A program made the position numbers and the translations under genes. From assembly GCA_910584795.1 (NCBI GenBank), contig CAJUBZ010000013.1:10522-74521 (forward strand): a DNA stretch of 64,000 bases, in the 5' to 3' direction. The stretch is from an uncultured Eubacterium sp. Its GTDB lineage: Bacteria; Bacillota; Clostridia; Lachnospirales; Lachnospiraceae. Positions 25,005 through 33,432 of the stretch are shown piece after piece (the stretch's first letter is position 1; each line of letters starts with the position of its first letter). The notes under the pieces are model-generated. The model was not told the DNA's origin and did not search any database. It worked only from the letters and a program-made list of their open reading frames with translations.

Positions 25005-26075
25005 ATGTTTGATAAATTAGACATCATTGTAGAAAGATATGACGAAATTATGGAGCAGTTAAATGATCCAAATGTTGTCAGTAATCAGGAGCATTTTAGA
25101 AAAATTATGAAAGAGCAGAGTGACCTGGCACCGATTGTAGAATTATATAAGAAGTATAAAGATGCAAAACAGACGATTGAGGACAGCCTTTTTATTCTGG
25201 AAGAAGAGTCAGATGAGGAAATGAAAGAGCTGGCAAAGGAAGAGATGAATGAGGCAAAGGCATCTCTTCCAAAGATGGAGGAAGAGTTAAAGATCCTTCT
25301 TTTACCAAAAGATGTTAATGATGACAAGAATGTTATCGTGGAAATCAGAGGCGGAGCCGGTGGTGATGAGGCAGCTTTATTTGCAGCGGAACTTTACAGA
25401 ATGTATTGTATGTATGCAGAAACCCAAAAATGGAAAACAGAGATGATTTCATTGAATGAAAACGGCATTGGTGGTTTTAAGGAAGTTGTATTTATGATAA
25501 ATGGACAGGGGGCTTACTCACGTTTGAAATATGAGAGCGGCGTACATCGTGTACAGCGTATCCCGGTAACAGAGTCCGGTGGACGTATCCATACATCAAC
25601 AGCAACTGTGGCGATTATGCCGGAGGCAGAAGAGGTAGACGTAGAGATTGATATGAATGACTGCCGTTTTGATGTGTTCAGAGCATCCGGTAACGGAGGA
25701 CAGTGTGTTAATACAACTGATTCTGCCGTAAGACTGACACATATGCCTACAGGTATCGTGATTTCCTGTCAGGATGAAAAGTCTCAGCTGAAGAATAAGG
25801 ATAAGGCATTGAAGGTTCTTCGTGCAAGACTTTACGAGTTAGAGTGTCAGAAAAAGCAGGATGCAGAATCGGAAGCAAGACGCAGCCAGATTGGTACAGG
25901 AGACCGCTCTGAAAAAATCAGAACATATAACTTCCCGCAGGGACGTGTAACAGATCATAGAATTAAGTTTACGACGCATCGATTAGACAGTATTATGAAT
26001 GGCGATATTGATGAGATTATTGATAACTGTGTAGCAGCAGACCAGGCAGCAAAACTGGCACAGGTGGAAGAATAA
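25005..26075 (+). CDS. prfA: Peptide chain release factor 1
   Basis: RF1, which recognises UAA and UAG. The codon-reading tripeptide is PVT at 187-189 (the PxT form, not SPF of RF2), and the GGQ loop that triggers hydrolysis is at 231-233, the target of PrmC. Length 356 is normal. It begins two bases after prmC and is the last gene of the run, followed by an intrinsic terminator. Confidence 0.97.
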   Translation: MFDKLDIIVERYDEIMEQLNDPNVVSNQEHFRKIMKEQSDLAPIVELYKKYKDAKQTIEDSLFILEEESDEEMKELAKEEMNEAKASLPKMEEELKILLLPKDVNDDKNVIVEIRGGAGGDEAALFAAELYRMYCMYAETQKWKTEMISLNENGIGGFKEVVFMINGQGAYSRLKYESGVHRVQRIPVTESGGRIHTSTATVAIMPEAEEVDVEIDMNDCRFDVFRASGNGGQCVNTTDSAVRLTHMPTGIVISCQDEKSQLKNKDKALKVLRARLYELECQKKQDAESEARRSQIGTGDRSEKIRTYNFPQGRVTDHRIKFTTHRLDSIMNGDIDEIIDNCVAADQAAKLAQVEE

Positions 26076-26103
26076 TGTAGCGGATTTATTATAATAGAAT
26101 AAC

Positions 26104-26164
26104 AAAAATAGAAGTGATTTTCGGAAAATAGTATTAAATATTGATGAATATTACTTCTATTTTT
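26104..26164 (+). terminator. prfA terminator
   Basis: AAAAATAGAAGT (26104-26115) pairs with ACTTCTATTTTT (26153-26164), followed by more T. The loop is long (37 nt). Confidence 0.7.
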
Positions 26165-26174
26165 TATGAGAAAA

Positions 26175-26233
26175 ATTACCATTATTTTAGGGTAATACTT
26201 TTTCTTTACTCAATCTACTTTTTTTGATATAAT
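26175..26233 (+). promoter_or_regulatory. Promoter and possible operator of the cps-like operon
   Basis: TTTACT (26205-26210), 17-bp spacer, TATAAT (26228-26233). Directly upstream, ATTACC (26175-26180) and GGTAAT (26191-26196) form a 6-bp inverted repeat that could be a regulator site. Confidence 0.55.
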
Positions 26234-26268
26234 TATCCACAACTGTGACAATCAGGAGGTGCTGTGCT

Positions 26269-26997
26269 ATGAAAGGCATTACAGATATACATAGTCACAT
26301 CTTATTTCAGGTAGATGACGGTTCAGATTCTATAGAAACATCTTTAAAAATTTTAGAAAAAGAATATGAGCAGGGGGTTAGAAATGTTATATTAACGCCT
26401 CATTTTCATATTGGAGAATGTATGCCTCAGGCTATGTTAGTCAGAGAACATTTTGAACAGTTAGTGAAATTAGCGAAAAGACAAATTCCAGAGCTTCATC
26501 TGTTTTTAGGAAATGAAGTTATGGCATGTAATGATATGGTGAGAATGCTAGACGAAGGAGTTCTCAATACATTGGCAGGAACGAGGTTTGTATTAGTGGA
26601 GTTTTATCCTACTGTGCAATATGAAACAATGACAAAACATATCAGCAATTTACTTAATGGTGGTTATATACCAATTATTGCGCATTGTGAGCGGTATGCA
26701 TGTTTACATTCTACATTCAAAAAAATTCATGCCAGAAATCTCAGTCATCTTATAGAAATGGGAGCATATCTGCAGGTAAATGCTGTCAGTGTCTTTGAGA
26801 GGGATACTAAGTTTGTAGAAAAATTAATAGACAATGATTATCTACATTTTATTGCAACAGATGTTCATAGTCTGGGACATAGAAATGTGTATTGGGATAA
26901 ATGTATCAAATATTTAAGAAAAAAATATAATGATGATTATTTAAAGTGGTTATTAATAGATAATCCCCAAAAAATATTATCAGGACAATACTTATAA
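26269..26997 (+). CDS. CpsB/CapC-family tyrosine-protein phosphatase
   Basis: PHP-domain, metal-dependent protein tyrosine phosphatase that removes phosphate from the BY-kinase tail. The N-terminal DIHSHILFQVDDGS matches the DIHxHIL-DDG metal motif, followed by TPHFH, GNEV, AHCERY and a C-terminal TDVHS, the usual set of metal ligands. The start is fixed by AGGAGGT at 26254-26260 before ATG 26269; the frame extends eight codons upstream without a ribosome site. Length 242 is normal. First gene of an operon with the chain-length regulator and the kinase. Confidence 0.93.
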   Translation: MKGITDIHSHILFQVDDGSDSIETSLKILEKEYEQGVRNVILTPHFHIGECMPQAMLVREHFEQLVKLAKRQIPELHLFLGNEVMACNDMVRMLDEGVLNTLAGTRFVLVEFYPTVQYETMTKHISNLLNGGYIPIIAHCERYACLHSTFKKIHARNLSHLIEMGAYLQVNAVSVFERDTKFVEKLIDNDYLHFIATDVHSLGHRNVYWDKCIKYLRKKYNDDYLKWLLIDNPQKILSGQYL

Positions 26998-27020
26998 TTG
27001 GAAAGGATATAGAAATTACA

Positions 27021-27821
27021 ATGGATAACGAAAATATTAAGAATGAAATAGAGATAGACCTTCGTGGATTATTTAGTGCAATCATGAATCGATTGACAAT
27101 TATTATCCTTGTTGGAATTTTAGTAGGTGGAATGGCGTTTGTTTATACACAGTATTTTGTAGACCAGTTATATGTAGCAAAAACAAAAGTGTATATTTTA
27201 AATAAGCAGGATGAAAATCAGCGTTATCTCACATCGCAGGATGTGGCACTGTCTACTTATCTGGCAAAGGACTATGAAAGTCTTCTAACAACGGATCCTG
27301 TATTGGAAGAAGTAAAAAAAGAATTAAATCTTGAGCAGAGTACTTCGGCAATTGCATCTATGATTTCTGTCGAGGTAGAAGAAGATACCCGTATTATGGA
27401 TATATCTGTTACAAGCACGGATCCTAAATTGGCAAAGAAGATAGCTGATAAGGTCAGAGAAGTCGCAAATGAAAGATTAAAAGTGATTATGGATGGTCTT
27501 GAGCCTGTAAGATCTGTAGATGAGGCAAAGCTTCCAACATCACCAAGTTATCCGAATGTTGAAAAGAACATGATGATTGGATTTATTGTTGGTTTTGGTG
27601 TTGCACTTCTGGTAATTATTATTTTATATATTCTGGATGATACAATTAAGACTCCGGATGATATTGAAAAGAGACTTGGTGTTAGTGTTCTTGCAGCAAT
27701 TCCTTTAAAGAGTACAGACCGCAACAGGGACGGTTATGGATATGGTACACAGGAAAAAACAAAAAAGAAAAAAAAGAAAGATAAAAAAGCTGATATAGAG
27801 GACGGAGAGGAAAAGGAGTAG
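27021..27821 (+). CDS. Wzz/CpsC-type chain-length regulator, BY-kinase activator
   Basis: Membrane protein with transmembrane helices at about 23-45 and 189-211 flanking an extracellular Wzz-type helical domain. The second helix is preceded by the typical proline region LPTSPSYPNV. The cytoplasmic C-terminus, which in this family activates the kinase, is very basic near its end with a K-rich run (about 247-258). Length 266 is normal. It lies between the phosphatase and the kinase, as in streptococcal cps loci. Confidence 0.9.
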   Translation: MDNENIKNEIEIDLRGLFSAIMNRLTIIILVGILVGGMAFVYTQYFVDQLYVAKTKVYILNKQDENQRYLTSQDVALSTYLAKDYESLLTTDPVLEEVKKELNLEQSTSAIASMISVEVEEDTRIMDISVTSTDPKLAKKIADKVREVANERLKVIMDGLEPVRSVDEAKLPTSPSYPNVEKNMMIGFIVGFGVALLVIIILYILDDTIKTPDDIEKRLGVSVLAAIPLKSTDRNRDGYGYGTQEKTKKKKKKDKKADIEDGEEKE

Positions 27822-27826
27822 GACAT

Positions 27827-28549
27827 ATGTTGTTAAATGTAAATTTAGATAAGATTTCAGATTTAGATTTTAAGACAAAAGAAGCGTATAAAACATTAAG
27901 AACAAATGTGCAGTTTTGTGGTGATGATGTCAAGGTTATCTCCATTACAAGCTGTGTTCCAAATGAAGGAAAGTCTATGGTGTCTTTTAACCTTGCTGTA
28001 TCTATAGCGGAGACTGGAAAAAAGGTATTATTTATTGATGCGGACCTTAGAAAGTCCGTATTGATAGGTCGATACAAGATTAATAAAGCAATTAAGGGAC
28101 TTACACAATACTTATCCGGAGTTGAGGATTTAGATAGTGTAAAATATACTACGAATGTAGAAAATTTAGATATGATTTTATCAGGACCGGTGCCTCCGAA
28201 TCCGGCAGAGTTGCTGAATAATGAAAAGTTTACAGCATTAGTTGAAGGCACAAAGAAAGAATATGATTATGTTGTAATTGATACACCTCCAATAGGACAG
28301 GTAATAGATCCGGCCATTGTGGCGCAGCAGACTGATGGAGTTATCTTCTTGGTGTCACAGGCAAATGTCAGTTACAAATATGCTCAAAAACAGATTGAAC
28401 AGCTTAAAAGATCAGGTTGTAGAATATTAGGAGCGGTTTTAAATAAGGTAGACCCTGAAGGAAAGGGAAGTTACTATGGTGGATATTATGGCAAGTACTA
28501 TAAAGGAAAGTATGGTTACGGCTATGGTAATGACAAATATTACAAATAA
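27827..28549 (+). CDS. CpsD/CapB-family bacterial tyrosine kinase
   Basis: Autophosphorylating BY-kinase working with the CpsC-like partner. Walker A lies in SCVPNEGKSMVS (about 42-53), Walker A' in LFIDADL (68-74) and Walker B in YVVIDTPP (148-155). The C-terminal tail carries 11 tyrosines in the last 25 residues, in Gly-rich pairs (YYGGYYGKYY). Length 240 is normal. It starts 5 bp after the preceding stop. In known systems this module controls capsule or exopolysaccharide length, but no glycosyltransferase follows here. Confidence 0.95.
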   Translation: MLLNVNLDKISDLDFKTKEAYKTLRTNVQFCGDDVKVISITSCVPNEGKSMVSFNLAVSIAETGKKVLFIDADLRKSVLIGRYKINKAIKGLTQYLSGVEDLDSVKYTTNVENLDMILSGPVPPNPAELLNNEKFTALVEGTKKEYDYVVIDTPPIGQVIDPAIVAQQTDGVIFLVSQANVSYKYAQKQIEQLKRSGCRILGAVLNKVDPEGKGSYYGGYYGKYYKGKYGYGYGNDKYYK

Positions 28550-28555
28550 GATTTT

Positions 28556-28591
28556 AATAACACCTATGAACGTAAGAGCATAGGTGTTATT
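28556..28591 (+). terminator. Terminator or attenuator after the BY-kinase
   Basis: A perfect 13-bp inverted repeat, AATAACACCTATG (28556-28568) and CATAGGTGTTATT (28579-28591). No long T-run follows, and the next gene's ribosome site is at once downstream, so it may set a lower level for the distal genes rather than stop transcription. Confidence 0.65.
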
Positions 28592-28613
28592 AACTTATGG
28601 GAGCGATGGGCAA

Positions 28614-29795
28614 ATGAATCAGACGGAGCAAATATATATACAACTGATTTCCAATGGAATAAAGGATATTCATAAAAAAATAGATATGTCCTGCATAGAA
28701 ACAGATGTACTTGTAGAATTATGCAAATTACATAAGAATACGGGGTTGATTTATGGAGCTCTGATGAATCAGGAGAATGTTCCACAAAATATAATGGACC
28801 TATTTGAAAAGGGCTTTTATGCTGAAATGATGGTATATTCCAAACGAACTACAGTATTTGAGATGGTGTTAAAGGAATTGAATTGTCATGGTATAAAACA
28901 CATTATTGTTAAGGGAATCTCTTATGCAAAATGTTATAAGCAAAGTGAGTTTAGAACAATGGGAGATATGGATCTTATTATCTCTCCGGATGATATAGAA
29001 AAAGCTGACCGGGTAATGGAAGAACTGGGGGGTATTTTAGAATATGAAAGAAGTAATGATAAGGTTCATTATTATAAAATAAAAAATGTTATTATTGAAC
29101 TCCATATCAGTATAGGGTATGCAGGCAGTTTTCATAGGAATTATGATTATGAAAGATATTTTAAAAAGGCTGTTGATGAAAGTGTGTGTCTGAAAAATTA
29201 TACGTATGAATTTTCTCCGTTTTATAAAATAATATATGCAATTTATCATATGGCAAAGCATTTTTATGATAGTGGCTGTGGTGTTAGAATGATAACAGAT
29301 TTAGCTGTTTTAATGGAATATTATAGTCTGCAGTTGAATATGGAGAGGTTATGGGATGATTTGGAACAGATGAATTTAAAAAAGTTTGCAGAAAATCTTT
29401 TTGCCATCTGTTATAAATGGTTTGAAATTGAACCAGCTGGTTTGGGGCATTATTTGCAAAATATGGAGATAGTAGAATCCTACATAATATCCGGAGGAGT
29501 ATTCGGGCATAATGCAGTGTTAGGGGATTCGGTACAGATTTTAAAACAGCAGGGGACAGGTATTAAGAAGATATTAAAGTGGGCATTCCCTTCTTATGCC
29601 CATATGCGGGAGTATAGTATATGGTTCAAAGAAAAACCAACAGTATTACTGCCTGTTGCATATATAGAGCGTTTTTTCAGAAATGCAAAGGAGCGTGGAG
29701 GAATACTAAAGTGGATGGGAAGATTGATACGGGCAAATAAAACTAAGGCAATTCAAAAAAATATAGTAGAAATAATGGGGTTAGAAAATGATTGA
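28614..29795 (+). CDS. Nucleotidyltransferase family protein (NTP_transf_5 type)
   Basis: Belongs to the nucleotidyltransferase fold group found in peptide-modification and exopolysaccharide clusters. KG at about 100-101 and MGDMDL with D118 and D120 form the acidic metal site typical of the family. Length 393. The start is ATG 28614, with GGGAG at 28599-28603; the frame continues upstream into the terminator arm, which is not a credible start. The stop overlaps the next gene by 8 bp. Substrate unknown; in lasso-peptide loci homologues add nucleotide or sugar-phosphate groups to a peptide tail. Confidence 0.8.
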   Translation: MNQTEQIYIQLISNGIKDIHKKIDMSCIETDVLVELCKLHKNTGLIYGALMNQENVPQNIMDLFEKGFYAEMMVYSKRTTVFEMVLKELNCHGIKHIIVKGISYAKCYKQSEFRTMGDMDLIISPDDIEKADRVMEELGGILEYERSNDKVHYYKIKNVIIELHISIGYAGSFHRNYDYERYFKKAVDESVCLKNYTYEFSPFYKIIYAIYHMAKHFYDSGCGVRMITDLAVLMEYYSLQLNMERLWDDLEQMNLKKFAENLFAICYKWFEIEPAGLGHYLQNMEIVESYIISGGVFGHNAVLGDSVQILKQQGTGIKKILKWAFPSYAHMREYSIWFKEKPTVLLPVAYIERFFRNAKERGGILKWMGRLIRANKTKAIQKNIVEIMGLEND

Positions 29796-30537
29796 TGATC
29801 CAAGATTAATAATTGTAAAAGAGAGATATAATATTGCAGGTTTAAAAATACTGATGACAACATATCATAAGGAAACTATGAAAAGAGCAATGCCATACAG
29901 AGCAGATGCAGACTGGCCGGAAGAGGAAGCGGATGGCGTAATTGACTTTGGTCATGATTTTTATGAACAGATTTATAGAGAGTATATGCCGCACTCTAAT
30001 TATACAACGATAGAGTATATGTATACAGGCAGTCTTTTTCATAGATTTCTGCTGGAACATAATGGATGTATGCTGCATTCTTCCGCTGTTGTGGTAGATG
30101 GTTATGCATATTTGTTTTCAGCGAATAGTGGTACAGGTAAGTCAACGCATACCGAGTTATGGTTGCAGCATTTTGGTGACAGGGCATTTATTATTAATGA
30201 TGATAAACCATCTCTGAGATTTGAGGAGGGCGAATGGTATGTCTATGGGACACCATGGAGTGGAAAGCATAATATTAATGTAAACACCAGGGTAAAATTA
30301 GGTGCAATTGTTTTTCTCGAACGTTCAGAAAATAATTGGATAGAACCTCTGGATGTAAAGGAGGCAATTCCTTTGTTTTTCAGGCAGACGGTAAGATCTC
30401 TGAAGACAGCGGATAAAATGGATTTGGCTTTAGAAAAAATTGGACAGGTTTTAACACACAATCCAATATATAAAATGGGCTGTAATATTAGTGAAGATGC
30501 AGTTATTACTGCATACGAAAAGATTAGGAGAGTATAA
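29788..30537 (+). CDS. HPr kinase-like ATP-binding protein
   Basis: Related to the kinase domain of HPr kinase/phosphorylase. The P-loop SGTGKST lies at 114-120 after a conserved HSSAVVVDGYAYLFSA strand, and DD at 138-139 sits where HprK has its catalytic acid. The N-terminal HPrK domain of true HprK is absent and the length (249) differs, so it is not the carbon-regulation kinase. It overlaps the nucleotidyltransferase and is followed directly by the PqqD-like gene. Homologues in lasso-peptide and exosortase-linked clusters phosphorylate, or are thought to phosphorylate, a partner peptide. Confidence 0.8.
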   Translation: MIDDPRLIIVKERYNIAGLKILMTTYHKETMKRAMPYRADADWPEEEADGVIDFGHDFYEQIYREYMPHSNYTTIEYMYTGSLFHRFLLEHNGCMLHSSAVVVDGYAYLFSANSGTGKSTHTELWLQHFGDRAFIINDDKPSLRFEEGEWYVYGTPWSGKHNINVNTRVKLGAIVFLERSENNWIEPLDVKEAIPLFFRQTVRSLKTADKMDLALEKIGQVLTHNPIYKMGCNISEDAVITAYEKIRRV

Positions 30538-30801
30538 ATGAAGATTAAAGAAGGTTTTATATTAAGAAATGTAGCAGGAAATAATGTGGTTGTTCCTATT
30601 GGACAGGCAACTTTGGATTTTAATGGAATGATGAGCTTAAATGACACAGGAGCTTTTTTGTTTGAAAGATTGATTGAAGGTACCAGTAAAGAAAATTTGA
30701 TTGAGGATTTGGTTGCAGAATATGACATCGACAGAGAGTTAGCTGTTAAGGATGTAGAAGCGTTTATTTTAAAAGTTGAAAGCGAGGATTTGTTTGAATA
30801 A
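30538..30801 (+). CDS. PqqD-family peptide chaperone
   Basis: An 87-residue PqqD-like winged-helix protein. The start MKIKEGFILRNVAGNNVVVP and the central LNDTGAFLFERLIEGTS give the family pattern, in which the protein holds the leader of a ribosomal peptide for a modifying enzyme. Its start follows the HPr kinase-like stop without a gap. A close partner enzyme (radical SAM or protease B2) is not present in the window. Confidence 0.88.
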   Translation: MKIKEGFILRNVAGNNVVVPIGQATLDFNGMMSLNDTGAFLFERLIEGTSKENLIEDLVAEYDIDRELAVKDVEAFILKVESEDLFE

Positions 30802-31264
30802 GTTAGTTTCTATAGATGAAATAGCACCTATTATGAAAGAACAAATGGAACATGGAGGAAAAGTCGTTTTTACACCAAAAGGTAATAGTATGATGCCACT
30901 TTTTCGCAGCAATAAGGATATAGTCACATTAATATCCCCCAAATTTCCATTAAAGAAATATAGTATTGCTTTTTATCAGAGACAAAATGGTCAATATGTA
31001 TTACACAGATTAGTTGGCAGACGTGGGCAGTATTATATTATGCGTGGAGATAACCAGTATGTGAATGAATATAACATTACACAAGAGCAGATTATTGCGG
31101 TGGTATCTGAATTTCAAAGAAATGGAAGGTCATATAACATAACAGATAAGATATACAAACTGTATTGCTTATTTTGGACAAAAACAATGTATATTAGAAA
31201 ATATTACATATTTTTAAGACGAACTGCAGGTAAGGTTAAAAGAAAATTATTAAGGAATAAGTAG
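30794..31264 (+). CDS. S24/S26-family signal peptidase-like protein
   Basis: Serine peptidase fold with the motifs GNSMMP (S32), LHRLVG (H71) and MRGDN (G85-D86). A histidine instead of lysine as general base is the ER/archaeal SipW-like type. No N-terminal membrane anchor precedes the active serine, unlike normal type I signal peptidases; a basic, partly hydrophobic C-terminal tail may contact the membrane. The likely start is TTG 30794 (GAGGA at 30783-30787), which overlaps the PqqD stop; the frame is open upstream to TTG 30776. It may cleave the leader of the exported product; that is inference. Confidence 0.75.
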   Translation: MNKLVSIDEIAPIMKEQMEHGGKVVFTPKGNSMMPLFRSNKDIVTLISPKFPLKKYSIAFYQRQNGQYVLHRLVGRRGQYYIMRGDNQYVNEYNITQEQIIAVVSEFQRNGRSYNITDKIYKLYCLFWTKTMYIRKYYIFLRRTAGKVKRKLLRNK

Positions 31265-32965
31265 ATGAAAGATTCAAACAGTTTACGTTGGATAATTAAA
31301 AATGGGAAAAAACAAATACCTCAAATTATTATTTTAAGTATTTCAAATATGATATTGGCATTGGTGAGTACAGGTCTGGCACTGGTGAGTAAATATGCGA
31401 TAGATGCAGCGCAAAAGGCGGCAAATGCTAAATCAGACTTGGAGTTTGTTCATTACCGCAATCTGATTATTTTATTTGGTGCAGCGATATTGCTTATTAT
31501 TTTAGGAAGACTTTTCCTTAGAATATTTGCACAAAGTCTGACTATTAAGGTACAGGCTTCTATGGAGATGCAGATGCGCACAAATTTATTTAATACGATA
31601 CTAGTAAAAAAATATGATAAGATTAATTCCTATCATAGTGGGGAATTAATGAATCGTATGACAAGCGATACTAAAATTGTGACAGATGGAATTGCTACAA
31701 TTGTTCCAAATATGTTGTACTTTATAACGCAGTTCGTAGGAGCATTCGTGGTGCTGATTCTTTTTGACTGGAAGTTTACAATGGTTTTTATTGTGGCTGG
31801 CATTGTGATATCAGCAGTTACATTATTGTTTCGGGGAAAACTAAAAAGTTTACATAAAGAAGTTCAAGAAACTGACGGAAGGGTTCGGTCTTTTTTTCAG
31901 GAGGCTATTGAGAGCATTTTAGTCGTTAAAACTTTTGGAGTTGAAGAGACATTTGGGAAAAAGGGGGATGAACTTCAAAATATAAATTATAATGCAAAAA
32001 TGAAGCGTAGGCGTATTAGTATTTGTGCCAATGCAGGATTTTCATTTGTATTTAATATGGGATATCTTCTGGCTCTTGTCTGGTGTGCATTAAAGGTGTG
32101 TGCAAATACAATGACATATGGAACGCTTACGGCCGTTTTGCAGCTGATATCCCAGATACAGACACCGTTTGTAAACATTACAAAGGTAGTGCCACAGTAC
32201 TATTCAATTCTGGCTTCTGCTGAGCGGATTATGGAGATAGAAGAGATTGAGGTGGAACAAAATTCCGGAGAACAGATATCTGTAAAACCGTTTTATGAGT
32301 GTTTTCAGAAAGCGGGGTTTGAGGGAATTCATTTTAATTATGGAAGGGAGAGTGTGCTCGAAGAAGGAGAGGCATGGTTCTGCAAAGGAGATTTTGTGGC
32401 AATCAGAGGTATCTCCGGCATTGGCAAAAGTACACTTATGAAGATGCTTCTTGGTGTATTTCAACCGAGTTCCGGACACATCAGATTATATAAGGATAAT
32501 GGGGAATATGTAGAAGCCGGACCTGAGACGAGAGGACTGTTTTCATACGTACCTCAGGGTAATTATCTTTTTAGCGGAACTTTAAGGGAGAACATTCTGC
32601 TAATTAATCCTTATGCTGAAGAAAAAGAGATTAATGAGGCATTAGAAATAAGCGATATCAAAGATTTTGTTCAGTCGCTTCCAGAGGGACTTGATACGGT
32701 AATTGGTGAAAAGGGATTGGGAATTTCTGAAGGACAGGCACAGAGACTGGCGATTGCCAGAGCATTACTCAGTAATGCACCAATACTTTTGCTGGATGAG
32801 GCAACTTCGGCTTTGGATGCAGAGACAGAACAGAATGTTTTAAAAAGAATTAAATCACTAAATCAGAAGACATGTATTATTATAACTCATAAAGCGGCTG
32901 CACTCGATGTGTGCAATAAAGAGTTCGTTATAGAGAACAAGAGATTGTATAGTGTGATAAAATAA
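31265..32965 (+). CDS. ABC transporter, fused permease and ATPase
   Basis: Half-transporter exporter of 566 residues. The membrane domain has six helices (about 15-325). The nucleotide-binding domain has Walker A GISGIGKST (382-390), signature ISEGQ (487-491, a variant of LSGGQ), Walker B LLLDEATSAL and the ITHKA switch region. No N-terminal C39 peptidase domain is present, consistent with cleavage by the separate S26 protein. It starts at the base after the upstream stop and ends the operon at a strong terminator. Probable substrate is the product of the PqqD/kinase set. Confidence 0.92.
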   Translation: MKDSNSLRWIIKNGKKQIPQIIILSISNMILALVSTGLALVSKYAIDAAQKAANAKSDLEFVHYRNLIILFGAAILLIILGRLFLRIFAQSLTIKVQASMEMQMRTNLFNTILVKKYDKINSYHSGELMNRMTSDTKIVTDGIATIVPNMLYFITQFVGAFVVLILFDWKFTMVFIVAGIVISAVTLLFRGKLKSLHKEVQETDGRVRSFFQEAIESILVVKTFGVEETFGKKGDELQNINYNAKMKRRRISICANAGFSFVFNMGYLLALVWCALKVCANTMTYGTLTAVLQLISQIQTPFVNITKVVPQYYSILASAERIMEIEEIEVEQNSGEQISVKPFYECFQKAGFEGIHFNYGRESVLEEGEAWFCKGDFVAIRGISGIGKSTLMKMLLGVFQPSSGHIRLYKDNGEYVEAGPETRGLFSYVPQGNYLFSGTLRENILLINPYAEEKEINEALEISDIKDFVQSLPEGLDTVIGEKGLGISEGQAQRLAIARALLSNAPILLLDEATSALDAETEQNVLKRIKSLNQKTCIIITHKAAALDVCNKEFVIENKRLYSVIK

Positions 32966-33034
32966 AAGATAGAGGGAGCTGATTTCATAGAATTGTTTAA
33001 GAAAATTCTTTAAAATCAGCTCCCTCTATCTTTT
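32964..33034. terminator. Strong bidirectional terminator after the ABC gene
   Basis: A perfect 22-bp inverted repeat (32964-32985 and 33013-33034) with a 27-nt loop, ending in TTTT on both strands. It also serves the small minus-strand gene that follows. Confidence 0.9.
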
Positions 33035-33055
33035 GTTTTACTTAGGAGAGGCTTT

Positions 33056-33238
33056 CTATGCTTTTTTGTGATTTACTTTTTTTAATTCATTCCAAAGTGC
33101 ATCGTGAAATAACATAGCAAGTTCTTCCCAGTGCTTGTGTTGCTGCCGCTCGTAATTCAACTCTTGCCGTAAATCTTCAATCTCAATGAGCAGCTGTTCC
33201 GTTTCTTGCAATAATAGCGTATCTTCGGCAATTTTCAT
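33056..33238 (-). CDS. Small coiled-coil hypothetical protein (60 aa)
   Basis: A 60-residue, highly charged, helical protein; heptad-like leucines and glutamates run through TLLLQETEQLLIEIEDL and continue to a basic end. AAGGTGAG on the minus strand precedes ATG 33238. A longer frame from TTG 33256 is less likely. An extended -10 (TGTTATAAT, TATAAT at 33292-33287) lies upstream on the same strand, and the shared terminator lies downstream, so it is a complete small unit. No family is recognised. Confidence 0.6.
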   Translation of the reverse strand: MKIAEDTLLLQETEQLLIEIEDLRQELNYERQQHKHWEELAMLFHDALWNELKKVNHKKA

Positions 33239-33369
33239 ATTCTCACCTTCCCCCAAAAAAAGTTATATGTAATTACCCACGGGTTGATTATAACATTGCC
33301 AGTCCTTTTTGTGTGAAATTTTCGTCGACTTTTAGCGACGATATCCGTCAATCAATTTATAGGAAAACA

Positions 33370-33398
33370 TTGTAAAACCCCCCTTAATATTATATAAT
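33370..33398 (+). promoter_or_regulatory. Sigma-A promoter of glmM
   Basis: TTGTAA (33370-33375), 17-bp spacer containing a C6 run, TATAAT (33393-33398). Confidence 0.75.
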
Positions 33399-33432
33399 TA
33401 ACAAGATAAATTCTGAACGGAGGAATTGGAGA

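Noticed and set aside
29788..30537. Genuine HPr kinase/phosphorylase (hprK)
   Set aside because: The N-terminal domain and HprK signature region are missing, and the gene sits in a peptide-modification-like cluster.
28550..33055. Lasso-peptide biosynthetic cluster with a local precursor
   Set aside because: PqqD, HPr-kinase-like, nucleotidyltransferase and ABC genes are present, but there is no asparagine-synthase-like cyclase, no transglutaminase-type protease and no small precursor ORF with an RBS in the gaps.
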